From DASSUW01 sp963844405 (lineage in GTDB: Bacteria; Actinomycetota; Thermoleophilia; Solirubrobacterales; Solirubrobacteraceae), in contig CAWJNZ010000004.1 of the NCBI GenBank assembly GCA_963844405.1, positions 124,001-188,000 on the forward strand: DNA of 64,000 bases, in the 5' to 3' direction. Numbering within the stretch: position 1 is the stretch's first letter; each line of letters starts with the position of its first letter. The notes under the pieces are model-generated. The model saw only the letters and a program-made list of their open reading frames with translations, searched no databases and was not told the DNA's origin. Shown here one piece after another: positions 44,936 to 53,583 of this stretch. The position numbers and the translations under genes are program-made.

Positions 44936-47900
44936 TCAGCTCGGGCACGTCTCGCGGCGCGGCTCGCCGGGCAGGAACTGCCGCCACTCCGCCGAAGTCA
45001 GGTTGCGGCCGATGGCGGGGCAGAGCCGCGCGCGCAGCGCCGGCAGGCTGTCGGTCCAGAGAATCGAATCCCACAGGCGCACCTCGCCGGGCCCGTTGAA
45101 GGGCTGTCGGCCGGGCGGTGTGCCGGCCGCCGCGAGTACCGAGCCGTCGGGGCTGAAGGCCAAGCTCGCCACGTAGCCGTAAGCCGTGAGGGGCGCGCCG
45201 AGCTCACGCCGGCTCGCGACGTCCCAGAGCCGCACGGGCACGCCCCAACCACCGCTGGCGAGCGTCCTGCCGTCGGGACTGAACGCGAGGCTCTCGACCG
45301 GGCTATGCCCCCGGAGTGGCTGGCTGACGGGTCGGCCCGTCCCCGCGTCCCAGAGCCTCGTAACGGTGCTGCCGGTCGCGAGCAATTCGCCGTCGGGGCT
45401 GAACGCCACGCTCCACGCGCCGGTCGGAAGCGTGCGTCCGCGCTGCTTCGCGAGGTCCCAGAGGACGACGTCCTCGAAATCGGCCGCGGCGAGCATCCTG
45501 CCGTCGGGGCTGAAGGCAACGCTCGTGGTGAGCCGAAGGCCACCCAACGGCTCACCCACCGGCTCTCCCGTGGCGACGTCCCATATCTGCACCCGCTCGC
45601 CCGCGCCCGCCACGTGCCGGCCGTCGGCGCTGAAGGCGACGTCCCGGACCAGGTCATCGCCGAAGGTGAGTCTGTGGGGGAGGAACCGCCGGGTCGCGAC
45701 GTCCCACAACCGCACCTGGCCGTACCAGCCGCCGAGCGCCAGCAGTGATGCGTCGGGACTGAAGGTGACGTCCGTGACGGCGAGCGCTTCGACCTCCTGC
45801 ACAAGCCGTCCCGTCGCGTTGTCCCACAGCTTTACGCGGTCCCAGGTCGCCGTCGCCAACAGCTTGCCATCGGGACTGAACGCCAGGCGGTCGGCCAGCC
45901 GGCCCGCAAACGGCCGGTCGAGCGCGCGCTCCGGCGCGGGGTCCCACAGCTGCACCTGCCCGTCCCGACCGGTGTACGCGAGCCTGCTGCCGTCCGCCGT
46001 GAACGCGGCGGCACCAGTCGGCTCCGGGTCGGCCTCGAGCGGAGGGCCGAGCACCCGTCGGTTGGCGACGTCCCACAGCTCCACCTCACCCTCCTCCGCG
46101 CCGATGACGAGCAGCTTGCCGTCGTCGCTGAACGAGAGGGTGCTCACCGGCTGGGACGAGGCCTTGATGGCGCGGCCCACCCTCCGGCCCCGGGCGACGT
46201 CCCAGAGCCAGAAGCGCCCGTCTCTGTCGCTCCCGGCGAGGACCTTCCCGTCAGGGCTGAAGGCCAGGGCCTCTTCGACCGAGCTCCCGCCCCGGATCGG
46301 CGGATCCACGGGTCGCCTCGTCGCGACGTCCCACAGTCGCATCGGAGACCGCAGGCCGTCGATCGCCAAGGTCCGGGAGTCCGGGCTGAACGCCATCGTG
46401 CTGAGGCCGCCGCGCTCGAACACGACGAACGGGCGACCGAGAGGGCGGCCGCTTGCCGGGTCCCACAGCCCGACCCGATTGTCCTTGTCGCCGCCGGCGG
46501 CGAGAAGGCGGCCGTCCGGGCTGAACGCCACGGTCGCGCTCCCGCGAGTCTTCGTCAACGGTGCGACGCGTTCCGGATCGCGGGCGAGGTGCCACAGCCG
46601 GACGCTCCCGTCGCCCGCGCCAGAAGCGACCATCGTGCCGTCCGGGCTGATCGCCACGTCGACGCTGGGATCGTCGGGTACATCTGTGCCCTCGAGCGCC
46701 GGGCCGCGCGCTTGGCGCGTGCTGACGTCCCATACCTGCAGCTTTCCGCTCCCGTCGATCGTCGCGAGCGCCCTGCCCTCGCGATCGAACTCCAGGTCGC
46801 GGACATTCGCCGAGCCGGCGAAGGTCCCCGCCGCGCGCTCGAGCGGCAGCAGCATCGACAGGGCCGCGTCGCGGGCCTCGATGGTCGGGCTCATGCCGTA
46901 GGCCTCGAGCGCGAGCAGCCCGGCGAGCTCGGGCTCACCGGCTGCCTTGGCCCGGGACTCGCTGGCCAGCCTGCGCGAGTGCGCGACCAGCTCCTGTTCC
47001 TGCGCGCGGTCTCGCTCGCGCAACGCCAACACGGCGGAGGCCGCGGTGGCGAGCACGAGCACGCCGAGCCCGGCGGCGATCGCGCGGAGCCGTCGCGCGC
47101 GGCGCCGTGCGGCGCGCAGCTCGGTCTCCTCGGCGGCGCGGCTCGCCTCGAGGAACTCGCGCTCTAGCGGTGCGAGGTCCCCGTCGCCCGCCCAGTCGGC
47201 GGTCGCGGCCAGTCTGGCGCCCCGGTAGAGGGCGCCACGGTCCCGGTCGAGCGCGTCCCACTCGGTCGCGGCCTGGGTGAGCCGGCGGTGGAGCTGCAGT
47301 CTCTCGCGGTCCTCGTCGAGCCAGCGGCGCAGGGTCGGCCAGTACCGGATGAGCGCCTCGTGCGCGACCTGCACCGTGTCCTCGCCGACGGTGACCAGCC
47401 GGGCGTCGGCGAGCATCTCGATCACGCTCCCCGTCGGTTCGGCGGCCACCTCCGCGCGGCTGACCGGGCGGCGCGTGGGCTCGCTGCGGTCGCCCAGCTC
47501 GGTCAGGTTGAGGAACACGCTGCGGACGATCGCCTGACGAGCGGGATCGAGTCCGTCGAACACGGTCTCGGCCGTCTTGGCGATCGCGCCGCGCACGCCG
47601 CCCGACTCGAGGTACCCGGCCACGGTGAGCGTGTGCCCGCTGCGGCGCTCGAACGTCTCCAGCAGCGCGTGCGAGAGCAGCGGAAGCGCGCCGGGCTCTT
47701 CGCCGAGGTCGTCGAGCATCGAGTCCGCCAGGCCGGCCTCGAGGACGAGACCGGCCTCCGCGGCCGGCAGGTCGATTGCACGTCGCAGGTCGTCCTGCGT
47801 CATCCGCCCGACGAGCGCCTGGTGCTCCTGCACCGCCGCGGCCAGAGCCGGGAAGGCGGCGATGCGTCCGTAGAAGTCGGCACGGATCGCCAACACGACC

Positions 47901-49054
47901 AGGATCGGGTTGCCGGGAGCCCGGGCGTGCAGGAGCGCCTCGACGAACCGCCGGCGCTCGGCGTCGTCGCGGCAGAGCGTGAACAGCTCCTCGAACTGGT
48001 CGACGACCAGCACCAGGCGGGCGTCCGGCGCCGCGTCCACGAGCGCCTGGCGGGCGGCGAGCGCGACGCGCTCAGGATCCGCGCGCAGGTCATCCAGCAC
48101 CGACCCGGCGGACACCCCGCGCAGCAGCGCGAGCCGCATGGCGAGCTCCTCGAGCGGATGCTCGCCCGGAGTCAGCGTGATCACCCGCGCGTCCATCCCC
48201 GCCGGCAGGGCGCCGCGCCAGATCGCGGCCACCAGCCCCGCCCGCACGAACGACGACTTCCCGCTGCCCGACGCTCCGACCACCGCCACGAAGCGCGCCT
48301 CCGCGAGCTTGGCCAGGACGTCCGCGACGAGCGCCTCGCGCCCGAAGAAGAACGCCGCGTCCTCGGGCTGGAAGGCGCGCAGGCCCTTGTACGGGCACAC
48401 GACGTCGGCCGGCGCAGCGACCTCCCGGTGCGGCGGCGCCGGCCGCGACGGGGCGCCGTGGAGCTGCAGCAACAGCGTGGTCTTGACGAGCTGCTCGCGC
48501 TGCAGCTCGAGCCCCTCCCGCTGTAGGGCGAGCCCCTCGGCCTGGCGGGCCTGGATGTCGTGCAGACGGTCCTCGACCTGGGCGAGCATCCAGCCGAACT
48601 CCCGCCAGTTGCCCGAGAGCTCGGCCAGGCCGCGGGCGAGCGCGTCCTTGACGTCGCTCGTCGCCGCATCGAGCGCACTCTCGACGCCGCCGACCGAGCG
48701 CAGCAGGCGGCTGATGTCGTCTCGCAGCGCGGCGGCCTCGGGCCCGCTGGCCTCCAACCGCTCGCCGAGCTGCTTCTCGAGCTGCGCCCGCGGATCAGTG
48801 CGTCCGGCCATGCGCTCGAGGAACCGGGAGATGAACTGCTGGCCAGGCCCGGAGAGCAGACCGAGGGCGCCGGCTGCCATCGTCGCCACCGTGCCGGTCC
48901 CCACGAGGGGCGCCACGATCGGCCACAGGGTCGCGCCGGCGAGCACGACCATCATCCCGACGGGCGTCGCCTGTGCGAGCCCTCCGCCCAGCTCGCGGAC
49001 TCGATCCTGTATCGAACCGCGGACGGCGTCGGCGTCGACGGCCGTGTCGGCCAT
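44936..49054 (-). CDS. membrane nSTAND ATPase with fourteen WD40 repeats
   Basis: A 1,372-residue signalling ATPase. The N terminus has two hydrophobic stretches (residues 31-48 and 52-68), then helical segments to about 200 with QREGLELQREQL coiled-coil character. The nSTAND module begins at CPYKGLRAFQPEDAAFFFGR near 216; its P-loop VVGASGSGKSSFVRAGL is near 258 and Walker B VLVVDQFEELF near 350. Another membrane helix lies near 655-675 (LGVLVLATAASAVLAL). Fourteen WD40 units (FSPDG...LWDVA) span about 748-1340, enough for two seven-bladed propellers. No enzymatic effector is visible. It converges on the sulfur-carrier gene with one base between stops. Confidence 0.88.
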   Translation of the reverse strand: MADTAVDADAVRGSIQDRVRELGGGLAQATPVGMMVVLAGATLWPIVAPLVGTGTVATMAAGALGLLSGPGQQFISRFLERMAGRTDPRAQLEKQLGERLEASGPEAAALRDDISRLLRSVGGVESALDAATSDVKDALARGLAELSGNWREFGWMLAQVEDRLHDIQARQAEGLALQREGLELQREQLVKTTLLLQLHGAPSRPAPPHREVAAPADVVCPYKGLRAFQPEDAAFFFGREALVADVLAKLAEARFVAVVGASGSGKSSFVRAGLVAAIWRGALPAGMDARVITLTPGEHPLEELAMRLALLRGVSAGSVLDDLRADPERVALAARQALVDAAPDARLVLVVDQFEELFTLCRDDAERRRFVEALLHARAPGNPILVVLAIRADFYGRIAAFPALAAAVQEHQALVGRMTQDDLRRAIDLPAAEAGLVLEAGLADSMLDDLGEEPGALPLLSHALLETFERRSGHTLTVAGYLESGGVRGAIAKTAETVFDGLDPARQAIVRSVFLNLTELGDRSEPTRRPVSRAEVAAEPTGSVIEMLADARLVTVGEDTVQVAHEALIRYWPTLRRWLDEDRERLQLHRRLTQAATEWDALDRDRGALYRGARLAATADWAGDGDLAPLEREFLEASRAAEETELRAARRRARRLRAIAAGLGVLVLATAASAVLALRERDRAQEQELVAHSRRLASESRAKAAGEPELAGLLALEAYGMSPTIEARDAALSMLLPLERAAGTFAGSANVRDLEFDREGRALATIDGSGKLQVWDVSTRQARGPALEGTDVPDDPSVDVAISPDGTMVASGAGDGSVRLWHLARDPERVAPLTKTRGSATVAFSPDGRLLAAGGDKDNRVGLWDPASGRPLGRPFVVFERGGLSTMAFSPDSRTLAIDGLRSPMRLWDVATRRPVDPPIRGGSSVEEALAFSPDGKVLAGSDRDGRFWLWDVARGRRVGRAIKASSQPVSTLSFSDDGKLLVIGAEEGEVELWDVANRRVLGPPLEADPEPTGAAAFTADGSRLAYTGRDGQVQLWDPAPERALDRPFAGRLADRLAFSPDGKLLATATWDRVKLWDNATGRLVQEVEALAVTDVTFSPDASLLALGGWYGQVRLWDVATRRFLPHRLTFGDDLVRDVAFSADGRHVAGAGERVQIWDVATGEPVGEPLGGLRLTTSVAFSPDGRMLAAADFEDVVLWDLAKQRGRTLPTGAWSVAFSPDGELLATGSTVTRLWDAGTGRPVSQPLRGHSPVESLAFSPDGRTLASGGWGVPVRLWDVASRRELGAPLTAYGYVASLAFSPDGSVLAAAGTPPGRQPFNGPGEVRLWDSILWTDSLPALRARLCPAIGRNLTSAEWRQFLPGEPRRETCPS

Positions 49055-49102
49055 GGGGCGAACCTCGCCTATCGGCGCCCGCCAGTCAAGCGCGCTTGTC
49101 GG

Positions 49103-49417
49103 CTATGCCGCGCGGCGCGTGAGCGGCGCGAAGTCGTCCGCCCCGATGAGGTCCTGCGCGAGGGCCGGCACGAGGCAGGCGGCCAGCGCCTCCATGCTCG
49201 CCGTGATCGACCGCTCGTAGGCCTCGACGATCTCCTGCCGCCACTCGCTCTGGAGGCGGTCGAGCTCGGCCATGTCGGCGCGCGTGAACGGCGCCTGCAG
49301 GTGGGTCATGCACTCGGGGCAGCGGAGGTCGACCAGCACGTCGGCCTCCCCCTGAGGCTCGCAGCGCAGCGGCTGGAGGAAGCTCGAGCCGCAGCTCGGA
49401 CAGGCGGTCAGCGCCAT
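49103..49417 (-). CDS. zinc-ribbon protein (104 aa)
   Basis: Two CxxC pairs, CPSC near residue 6 and CPEC near 33, give a zinc ribbon, followed by a helical half (FTRADMAELDRLQSEWRQEI) and a second helix. Partner and function unknown. The ATG at 49417 lies 7 nt after a TACCGT box. It precedes the nSTAND gene in the same direction with 48 bp between, so they might be expressed together. Confidence 0.7.
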   Translation of the reverse strand: MALTACPSCGSSFLQPLRCEPQGEADVLVDLRCPECMTHLQAPFTRADMAELDRLQSEWRQEIVEAYERSITASMEALAACLVPALAQDLIGADDFAPLTRRAA

Positions 49418-49424
49418 GCCCGCG

Positions 49425-49430
49425 ACGGTA
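49425..49430 (-). promoter_or_regulatory. -10 box of the zinc-ribbon gene at 49417
   Basis: TACCGT on the minus strand, 7 nt before the ATG. Confidence 0.45.
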
Positions 49431-49457
49431 GTCGCCGCCGCGGACGGAAGCGTCCTG

Positions 49458-49799
49458 CTAGCCCCGCACGCGGATCCGCATCGTCATCTCCTCGTGGAGG
49501 GTGCAGACGATCCGGTAGCGGCCGGGCGTGCGCAGCCGGCGGCGGAAGGTGTAGTCGGTGGCGGCCGGCTCCGACCAGAACTTCTTCACGCCGCGGGGCC
49601 CCGACTTCAGCTTCACGTCGTGGACGTCGCCCGCCTCGTCGGCGCCCGGCCAGCGCCACACGACCATGGTGCCGCGCTTGACGCTGAGCGAGTCGGCGAG
49701 GAAGTAGTTGTCGTAGATCCGGACCGTCTTGCTGGCGGCCTGCGCCGGCGCCGCGCCCACGAGGAGCGCGACGCCGGCCACGAGCAGGGCGACTTTCAC
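49458..49799 (-). CDS. secreted cupredoxin (113 aa)
   Basis: A plastocyanin-like protein with a signal peptide (KVALLVAGVALLVGAAPAQA) and a single cupredoxin domain. The blue-copper ligands are visible: His in DVHDVKLK, Cys in RIVCTLHEE, His in the same loop and Met in EMTMRI. It should bind one copper and carry electrons outside the membrane. The GTG at 49799 overlaps the beta-helix gene stop (GTGA). It ends the operon starting with the multicopper oxidase. Confidence 0.82.
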   Translation of the reverse strand: MKVALLVAGVALLVGAAPAQAASKTVRIYDNYFLADSLSVKRGTMVVWRWPGADEAGDVHDVKLKSGPRGVKKFWSEPAATDYTFRRRLRTPGRYRIVCTLHEEMTMRIRVRG

Positions 49800-51070
49800 G
49801 GGTTGAAGACCTCCAGCGGCTTGTAGCCCGGCTTGGGCGGGTGGGCGTGCCGTGCCCAGGCGCCGATCGCGCCTTCGCCGGCCCAGCCGAACATCGTCGT
49901 CCGCGCACCGTCGTTCAGCCCGTTGGGGCCTGAGCACCTCGCGATGGTCGACCGGTCGTCCGGGAACACCGTGTCCGAGGAGGCCAACGTGAAGCAGTTG
50001 TCCGAGCCGCTGCCGTCGTAGATCACGTCGCGCCCGTTGATGTCCGTGCCGCCGAGGCCGAACTGGTTGCCGCGGATGATGTTGCGATCGAGCGAGGCGG
50101 CCTCCGGCGTCTCGGTGACGAAGAGGCTGTCGATCGCTGCGATGCCGGCGAGGAAGTTGCCGTAGATGCGGTTGTTCTCGATCCGCTGGTCGCGGCCACC
50201 GAACATGATGATCCCGGTCCCGATCGGCACGAGCGCGGCGTTACCGGTGGTGCGCGGCGCGAACGGCGGCGTGCCCTGGTGGAAGTTGAAGTTGTTCCAG
50301 AAGATGTCGTTGTCGACGATCACGTTGTGCTGGTTCGGCGGGAACTTCTCGCCGTCCAGCGCGTTGGGGGCCAGCCCGACCGCGTTGTTGTAGAAGCGGC
50401 TCTTCGTGATGGTCACGTAGCGCATGTTGGTCGCGCTGAAGCCGATCGGGCTGCCCCAGCCCTCGATGTTGCGCACGAGCGTCTGCTTGGGCCGGTCCTG
50501 CGGCGGCGTCTGGCCGATGTAGAAGGCGCCGTCGTTGACGTAGTAGGCCTCCGAGTTGAGGATCCGCCCGCCGATCGTGTTGAACGCGTAGAGGCCGTAG
50601 ACGCCGGTCTTCTCGGCGATCAGGTGGTTCATCGTGTAGCCGTTGAGGTTCGTGAAGAAGAACCCGTTGGCGCGGTAGTTGCGCGCCTTGAACCCGTCGA
50701 CGGTCACCTCGTCGGCAGCGTTGACGGCGATCCCGTTCTGCTTGCGCCCCGAGCCCTCGAGCACGACGCGACCGGGCCGGCTCGGGTTGCCGATCAGCTT
50801 CAGGTACCGCTTGCGGCGGCCGTCGACGCGGACCGCCTCGCGGTACACGCCGCGCCTCACGCGGATCGTGTCGCCGGCGTCGGCGGCGTTCACCGCCGCC
50901 TGGATGGTCCGGAAGTCGCAGCGGCCCTTCTTGCAGACCGTGTGCGTCGCGTACGGGCGCGGCGGCTTGGGCTCGACCTTCCCCGGCTCCCTCGGCTCCG
51001 GGTAGGTCTGCGCCGCCGCGCTCGCCGGCGCGAGCAGGGCAATGGCCAGGACGACGATCGTGATGCGCAA
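49796..51070 (-). CDS. secreted parallel beta-helix protein
   Basis: A 424-residue exported protein with a signal peptide (IVVLAIALLAPASAAAQ) and a right-handed beta-helix built from coils such as NGIAVNAADEVTVDGFKARN and ENNRIYGNFLAGIAAIDS. A start region FRTIQAAVNAADAGDTIRV is the usual N-terminal cap of such folds. This fold binds or cleaves polysaccharides in many families; no catalytic set is recognised. The start is TTG at 51070, chosen because GAGGAG is 7 nt upstream and it gives the signal peptide. It is between a multicopper oxidase and a cupredoxin in one operon. Confidence 0.78.
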   Translation of the reverse strand: MRITIVVLAIALLAPASAAAQTYPEPREPGKVEPKPPRPYATHTVCKKGRCDFRTIQAAVNAADAGDTIRVRRGVYREAVRVDGRRKRYLKLIGNPSRPGRVVLEGSGRKQNGIAVNAADEVTVDGFKARNYRANGFFFTNLNGYTMNHLIAEKTGVYGLYAFNTIGGRILNSEAYYVNDGAFYIGQTPPQDRPKQTLVRNIEGWGSPIGFSATNMRYVTITKSRFYNNAVGLAPNALDGEKFPPNQHNVIVDNDIFWNNFNFHQGTPPFAPRTTGNAALVPIGTGIIMFGGRDQRIENNRIYGNFLAGIAAIDSLFVTETPEAASLDRNIIRGNQFGLGGTDINGRDVIYDGSGSDNCFTLASSDTVFPDDRSTIARCSGPNGLNDGARTTMFGWAGEGAIGAWARHAHPPKPGYKPLEVFNP

Positions 51071-51087
51071 CGCGTTTCTCCTCAGGT

Positions 51088-52137
51088 CTACGGGTCGACG
51101 ACGTACCAGCCCGTCATCCCGGTGTCCTGGTGGGAGAAGACGTGGCAGTGGTAGAGCCAGCGACCCGGGTTGTCCTCGACGAAGCGCGCGGTGACGTGCT
51201 CGTTCGGGCCCATCGACGGGTTGTCCACGAACTGGCCCGCCGGGTCCTTCCAGCGATGGCCGTGGACGTGGAACGTGTGGAAGTTGTTGTCCATGCTGAA
51301 CGCGGTCAGCTCGACGGTCTGGCCGACGCGGGCGCGCAGCGTCGGGGTGTTGCCGGCGTAGGCGCGGCCGTTGACGCACTGGAAGTTCCGCTGCAGGCCG
51401 GTGACGGGCGGCGACAGCTGGTGCACGAAGAGCGCGTAGTGGACGTCCGGGAGCGGCGCGCCCTTGGGGCGGATGTGGAGCATCCCGAACAGCCCGCGGA
51501 ACGTGTTGAGCGTGTGGTTGGGGCCGTGGTCGTGGTACGGCCACGAGCCGACCGAGTCCGGCGTGCACTCCCACTGGTACGTGAAGGTCTCGCCGGGCGC
51601 GACGAAGCCGCCCGCGCGCGTGTACTCGCCCATGTACGCGCCGTCGTACTCGGGGCTGTACTTGACGCCGTGCGGGTGCATGGTCACCGCCTGGCGCAGC
51701 CGGCGGTCGGCGTTGCGGAAGTGCACGACCAGGACGTCGCCGACCTCGGCGTAGAGCGTCGGGCCGGGGATGCTCTCCTTGTGCTTGCGCGCGGCGAAGC
51801 CGGGCGTCATCTCGAAGTACGTGTACGCGCGGTAGTTGTGGCGGCCGGCGATCTGCCGGTTGTGCCAGTCGTCGCGCTTGGTCGGCACGATGCTCCAGCT
51901 CACGGTCTCGGCCTGGATCCAGTACTCGATCCGGCGGCCGCCCGGCTGCGGCTGCAGCTGGGGGACGTCCTGGGCGGCGACCGAGCGCGGGCGCGGCACG
52001 CGGGCGGCCGCGGCGTCGGCCTTGCCGAGCGTCTCAGGCGAGTCGACCACCACCTCCTCACCGCCGATCGTGCAGAGGAGCGCTGCGCCGCCGGCGAGGC
52101 CGAAGAAGGAGCGGCGGGTGGTGCTGCGGTCGGCCAT
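51088..52137 (-). CDS. two-domain multicopper oxidase, Tat-exported
   Basis: 349 residues with a twin-arginine signal STTRRSFFGLAG, so it is exported folded with its copper. The two cupredoxin domains keep all copper motifs: MHPHG near 159, WPYHDHG near 205, HTFHVHGH near 288 and LYHCHVFSHQDTGM near 329. Two-domain laccase-like enzymes oxidise phenols or metal ions with oxygen, acting as trimers. It leads the minus-strand operon and is divergent from a TetR gene with a palindrome between. The natural substrate is unknown. Confidence 0.88.
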   Translation of the reverse strand: MADRSTTRRSFFGLAGGAALLCTIGGEEVVVDSPETLGKADAAAARVPRPRSVAAQDVPQLQPQPGGRRIEYWIQAETVSWSIVPTKRDDWHNRQIAGRHNYRAYTYFEMTPGFAARKHKESIPGPTLYAEVGDVLVVHFRNADRRLRQAVTMHPHGVKYSPEYDGAYMGEYTRAGGFVAPGETFTYQWECTPDSVGSWPYHDHGPNHTLNTFRGLFGMLHIRPKGAPLPDVHYALFVHQLSPPVTGLQRNFQCVNGRAYAGNTPTLRARVGQTVELTAFSMDNNFHTFHVHGHRWKDPAGQFVDNPSMGPNEHVTARFVEDNPGRWLYHCHVFSHQDTGMTGWYVVDP

Positions 52138-52153
52138 GAGAGCGCGGCAGCCT

Positions 52154-52167
52154 AGTACGGGCGTACT
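52154..52167. promoter_or_regulatory. candidate TetR operator
   Basis: AGTACGGGCGTACT is a perfect dyad (AGTACG, GG, CGTACT) centred in the 66-bp gap between the multicopper oxidase and TetR starts. It partly overlaps a TAGGCT box facing the oxidase, so binding could block that promoter. Confidence 0.6.
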
Positions 52168-52191
52168 GCTTTCTGCAAGCGAGGACCCCTA

Positions 52192-52197
52192 TACGAT
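52192..52197 (+). promoter_or_regulatory. -10 box of the TetR gene
   Basis: TACGAT, 6 nt before the GTG at 52204. Confidence 0.45.
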
Positions 52198-52203
52198 GGC
52201 GCG

Positions 52204-52800
52204 GTGCCAGCCGCCACCGGGACGCGCGCCGAGGCCTCCGAGCGGGTGCGCGACGCGATCGTCGCCGCGACCGTCCGCATTGTCGCGCGCGAGGGCGTGA
52301 GCGCGGTCACGCACCGCCGCGTGGCGGCCGAGGCCGGCGTCGCACTGTCCTCGACCACGTGGCACTTCGCCGCGAAGGCGGACATCCTGACGGCGGCGTT
52401 GCGCTGGACCGCCGGCCGCGAGGTCGCGCGCATCACGGCGATCGCCGACCGCCTCGACGGCGACGGCTTCGATCCCGCCGCCTGGGCCGAGGAGCTCGCC
52501 GACTGGCTGCTCGAGCAGGTGTCCCGCCAGCGCGACGTGGCCGTCGCGCTCTACCGGCTGCAGATCGAGCTGCTCGGCCGGCCCGAGGCGCGCGAGGTCC
52601 ACGAGGAGTGGGGGAGGAGCCTGCGCGCGCTCGGCGAGCGCGTGCTGGAGAGCTCGCCCACGATCACCCCCGACCTCGACACCCGGCTCGTGGTCGCCGC
52701 GCTCGACGGGCTCCGGCTCAGCGTGCTGAGCGCCGGCGACCCGGACACGACGTGGCTGCGGCCCGCGGTCCAGCGCCAGTTGCGCGCGCTGCTGGGGTAA
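52204..52800 (+). CDS. TetR-family transcriptional regulator
   Basis: 198 residues. The N-terminal DNA-binding part is typical: IVAREGVSAVTHRRVAAEAG then VALSSTTWHFAAKADILTAA as the recognition helix and its following turn. The rest is a helical ligand and dimer domain. As it is divergent from the multicopper oxidase operon and a perfect dyad lies between, it probably represses that operon. The ligand is unknown. Confidence 0.85.
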   Translation: MPAATGTRAEASERVRDAIVAATVRIVAREGVSAVTHRRVAAEAGVALSSTTWHFAAKADILTAALRWTAGREVARITAIADRLDGDGFDPAAWAEELADWLLEQVSRQRDVAVALYRLQIELLGRPEAREVHEEWGRSLRALGERVLESSPTITPDLDTRLVVAALDGLRLSVLSAGDPDTTWLRPAVQRQLRALLG

Positions 52801-52863
52801 GGAGAGTGCCTGCGCCGGCATCCGGCCGGCGCCCTGATTGTGACCTCGCCATCCGGGCTCGGA

Positions 52864-52869
52864 TATTGT
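52864..52869 (+). promoter_or_regulatory. -10 box of the zinc-binding gene at 52876
   Basis: TATTGT, 6 nt before the ATG. Confidence 0.45.
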
Positions 52870-52875
52870 CCCATC

Positions 52876-53091
52876 ATGCCCCGCTCGGCCGAGCGGCTGA
52901 CCGTGGAGTGCCCGAAGTGCGGTGAGGTCTTCGAGACCTGGGCGCTCGGCGCGCCCGACCTCGACTGCGACCCCGAGCTCGGCGACCCGGGCTGGGTGTC
53001 GGCGGCCTCGGCGGCGACGTGCCCGCACTGCGGCGACACCTCCTGCTGCAGCGGGCTGGCCGCCGAGCGCGAGGCCTGGCGCGACCTCTAG
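52876..53091 (+). CDS. small zinc-binding protein (71 aa)
   Basis: Two CxxC pairs (VECPKCGEVFETW near residue 9 and ATCPHCGDTSCC near 48) suggest a zinc ribbon with an acidic loop between. Function unknown. An earlier ATG at 52840 is in frame, but the one at 52876 sits 6 nt after a TATTGT box and starts beside the conserved part. It converges on the peptidase gene with a 4-bp overlap. Confidence 0.65.
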   Translation: MPRSAERLTVECPKCGEVFETWALGAPDLDCDPELGDPGWVSAASAATCPHCGDTSCCSGLAAEREAWRDL

Positions 53092-53552
53092 GCGAGATCC
53101 ACGTGCACGGCGTCGCCCGCGAGCGGGCGGATGCCGGCGCGGAGCAGCTCGGCGGCGGAGACGACGTCCTGGATCGGGCGGCCGTTGATCGTCACGTCGG
53201 CGGAGTTGCCGTGCTGATGGTTCGAGGTGCCGGGGCGGGCGACGGGGAAGGGGTTGGTGTGGCGGTTGTCCCACAGCACCTGCTGCTCGGCGACGGTGCG
53301 GAGCCCGCTCGTCACCTTCCAGCTCTCGCCGCGCTGGGCGGCCAGGCTCTCCAGCCGGCGCAGGAGCTCGGGGTTGCTGTCGAGGTCGCCGCTGAGATGC
53401 GGGTACGAACCGGTGGCGGCGGGCGCCTGCGCCTGCTCGAGCGTCGCCGCGAACGAGGTCGTCGGCGTCGGCTGGACCGCCGGCGCCTGGTCAGGCGGAG
53501 CCATCCACGCCTGCAGCATGGCCACGCGAGAGACGGCGGTCTCGAGGCTCAC
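53088..53552 (-). CDS. M15-type peptidase (D-Ala-D-Ala carboxypeptidase-like)
   Basis: 154 residues. The C-terminal half carries the zinc peptidase pattern: SGLRTVAEQQVLWDNR near 80-95, SNHQHGNSADVTI near 107-119 (His and Asp ligands) and HVDLA at the end. Such enzymes cut D-Ala-D-Ala or other cell-wall peptide bonds. The first 60 residues are a variable, proline-rich lead beginning LETAVSRVAMLQAWM; no signal peptide is seen. GTG 53552 is chosen as the first start before it. Low similarity to classical VanY. Confidence 0.7.
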   Translation of the reverse strand: MSLETAVSRVAMLQAWMAPPDQAPAVQPTPTTSFAATLEQAQAPAATGSYPHLSGDLDSNPELLRRLESLAAQRGESWKVTSGLRTVAEQQVLWDNRHTNPFPVARPGTSNHQHGNSADVTINGRPIQDVVSAAELLRAGIRPLAGDAVHVDLA

Positions 53553-53583
53553 GCCCGGTGATTCGGCCGCGGGCCGCGAACCC

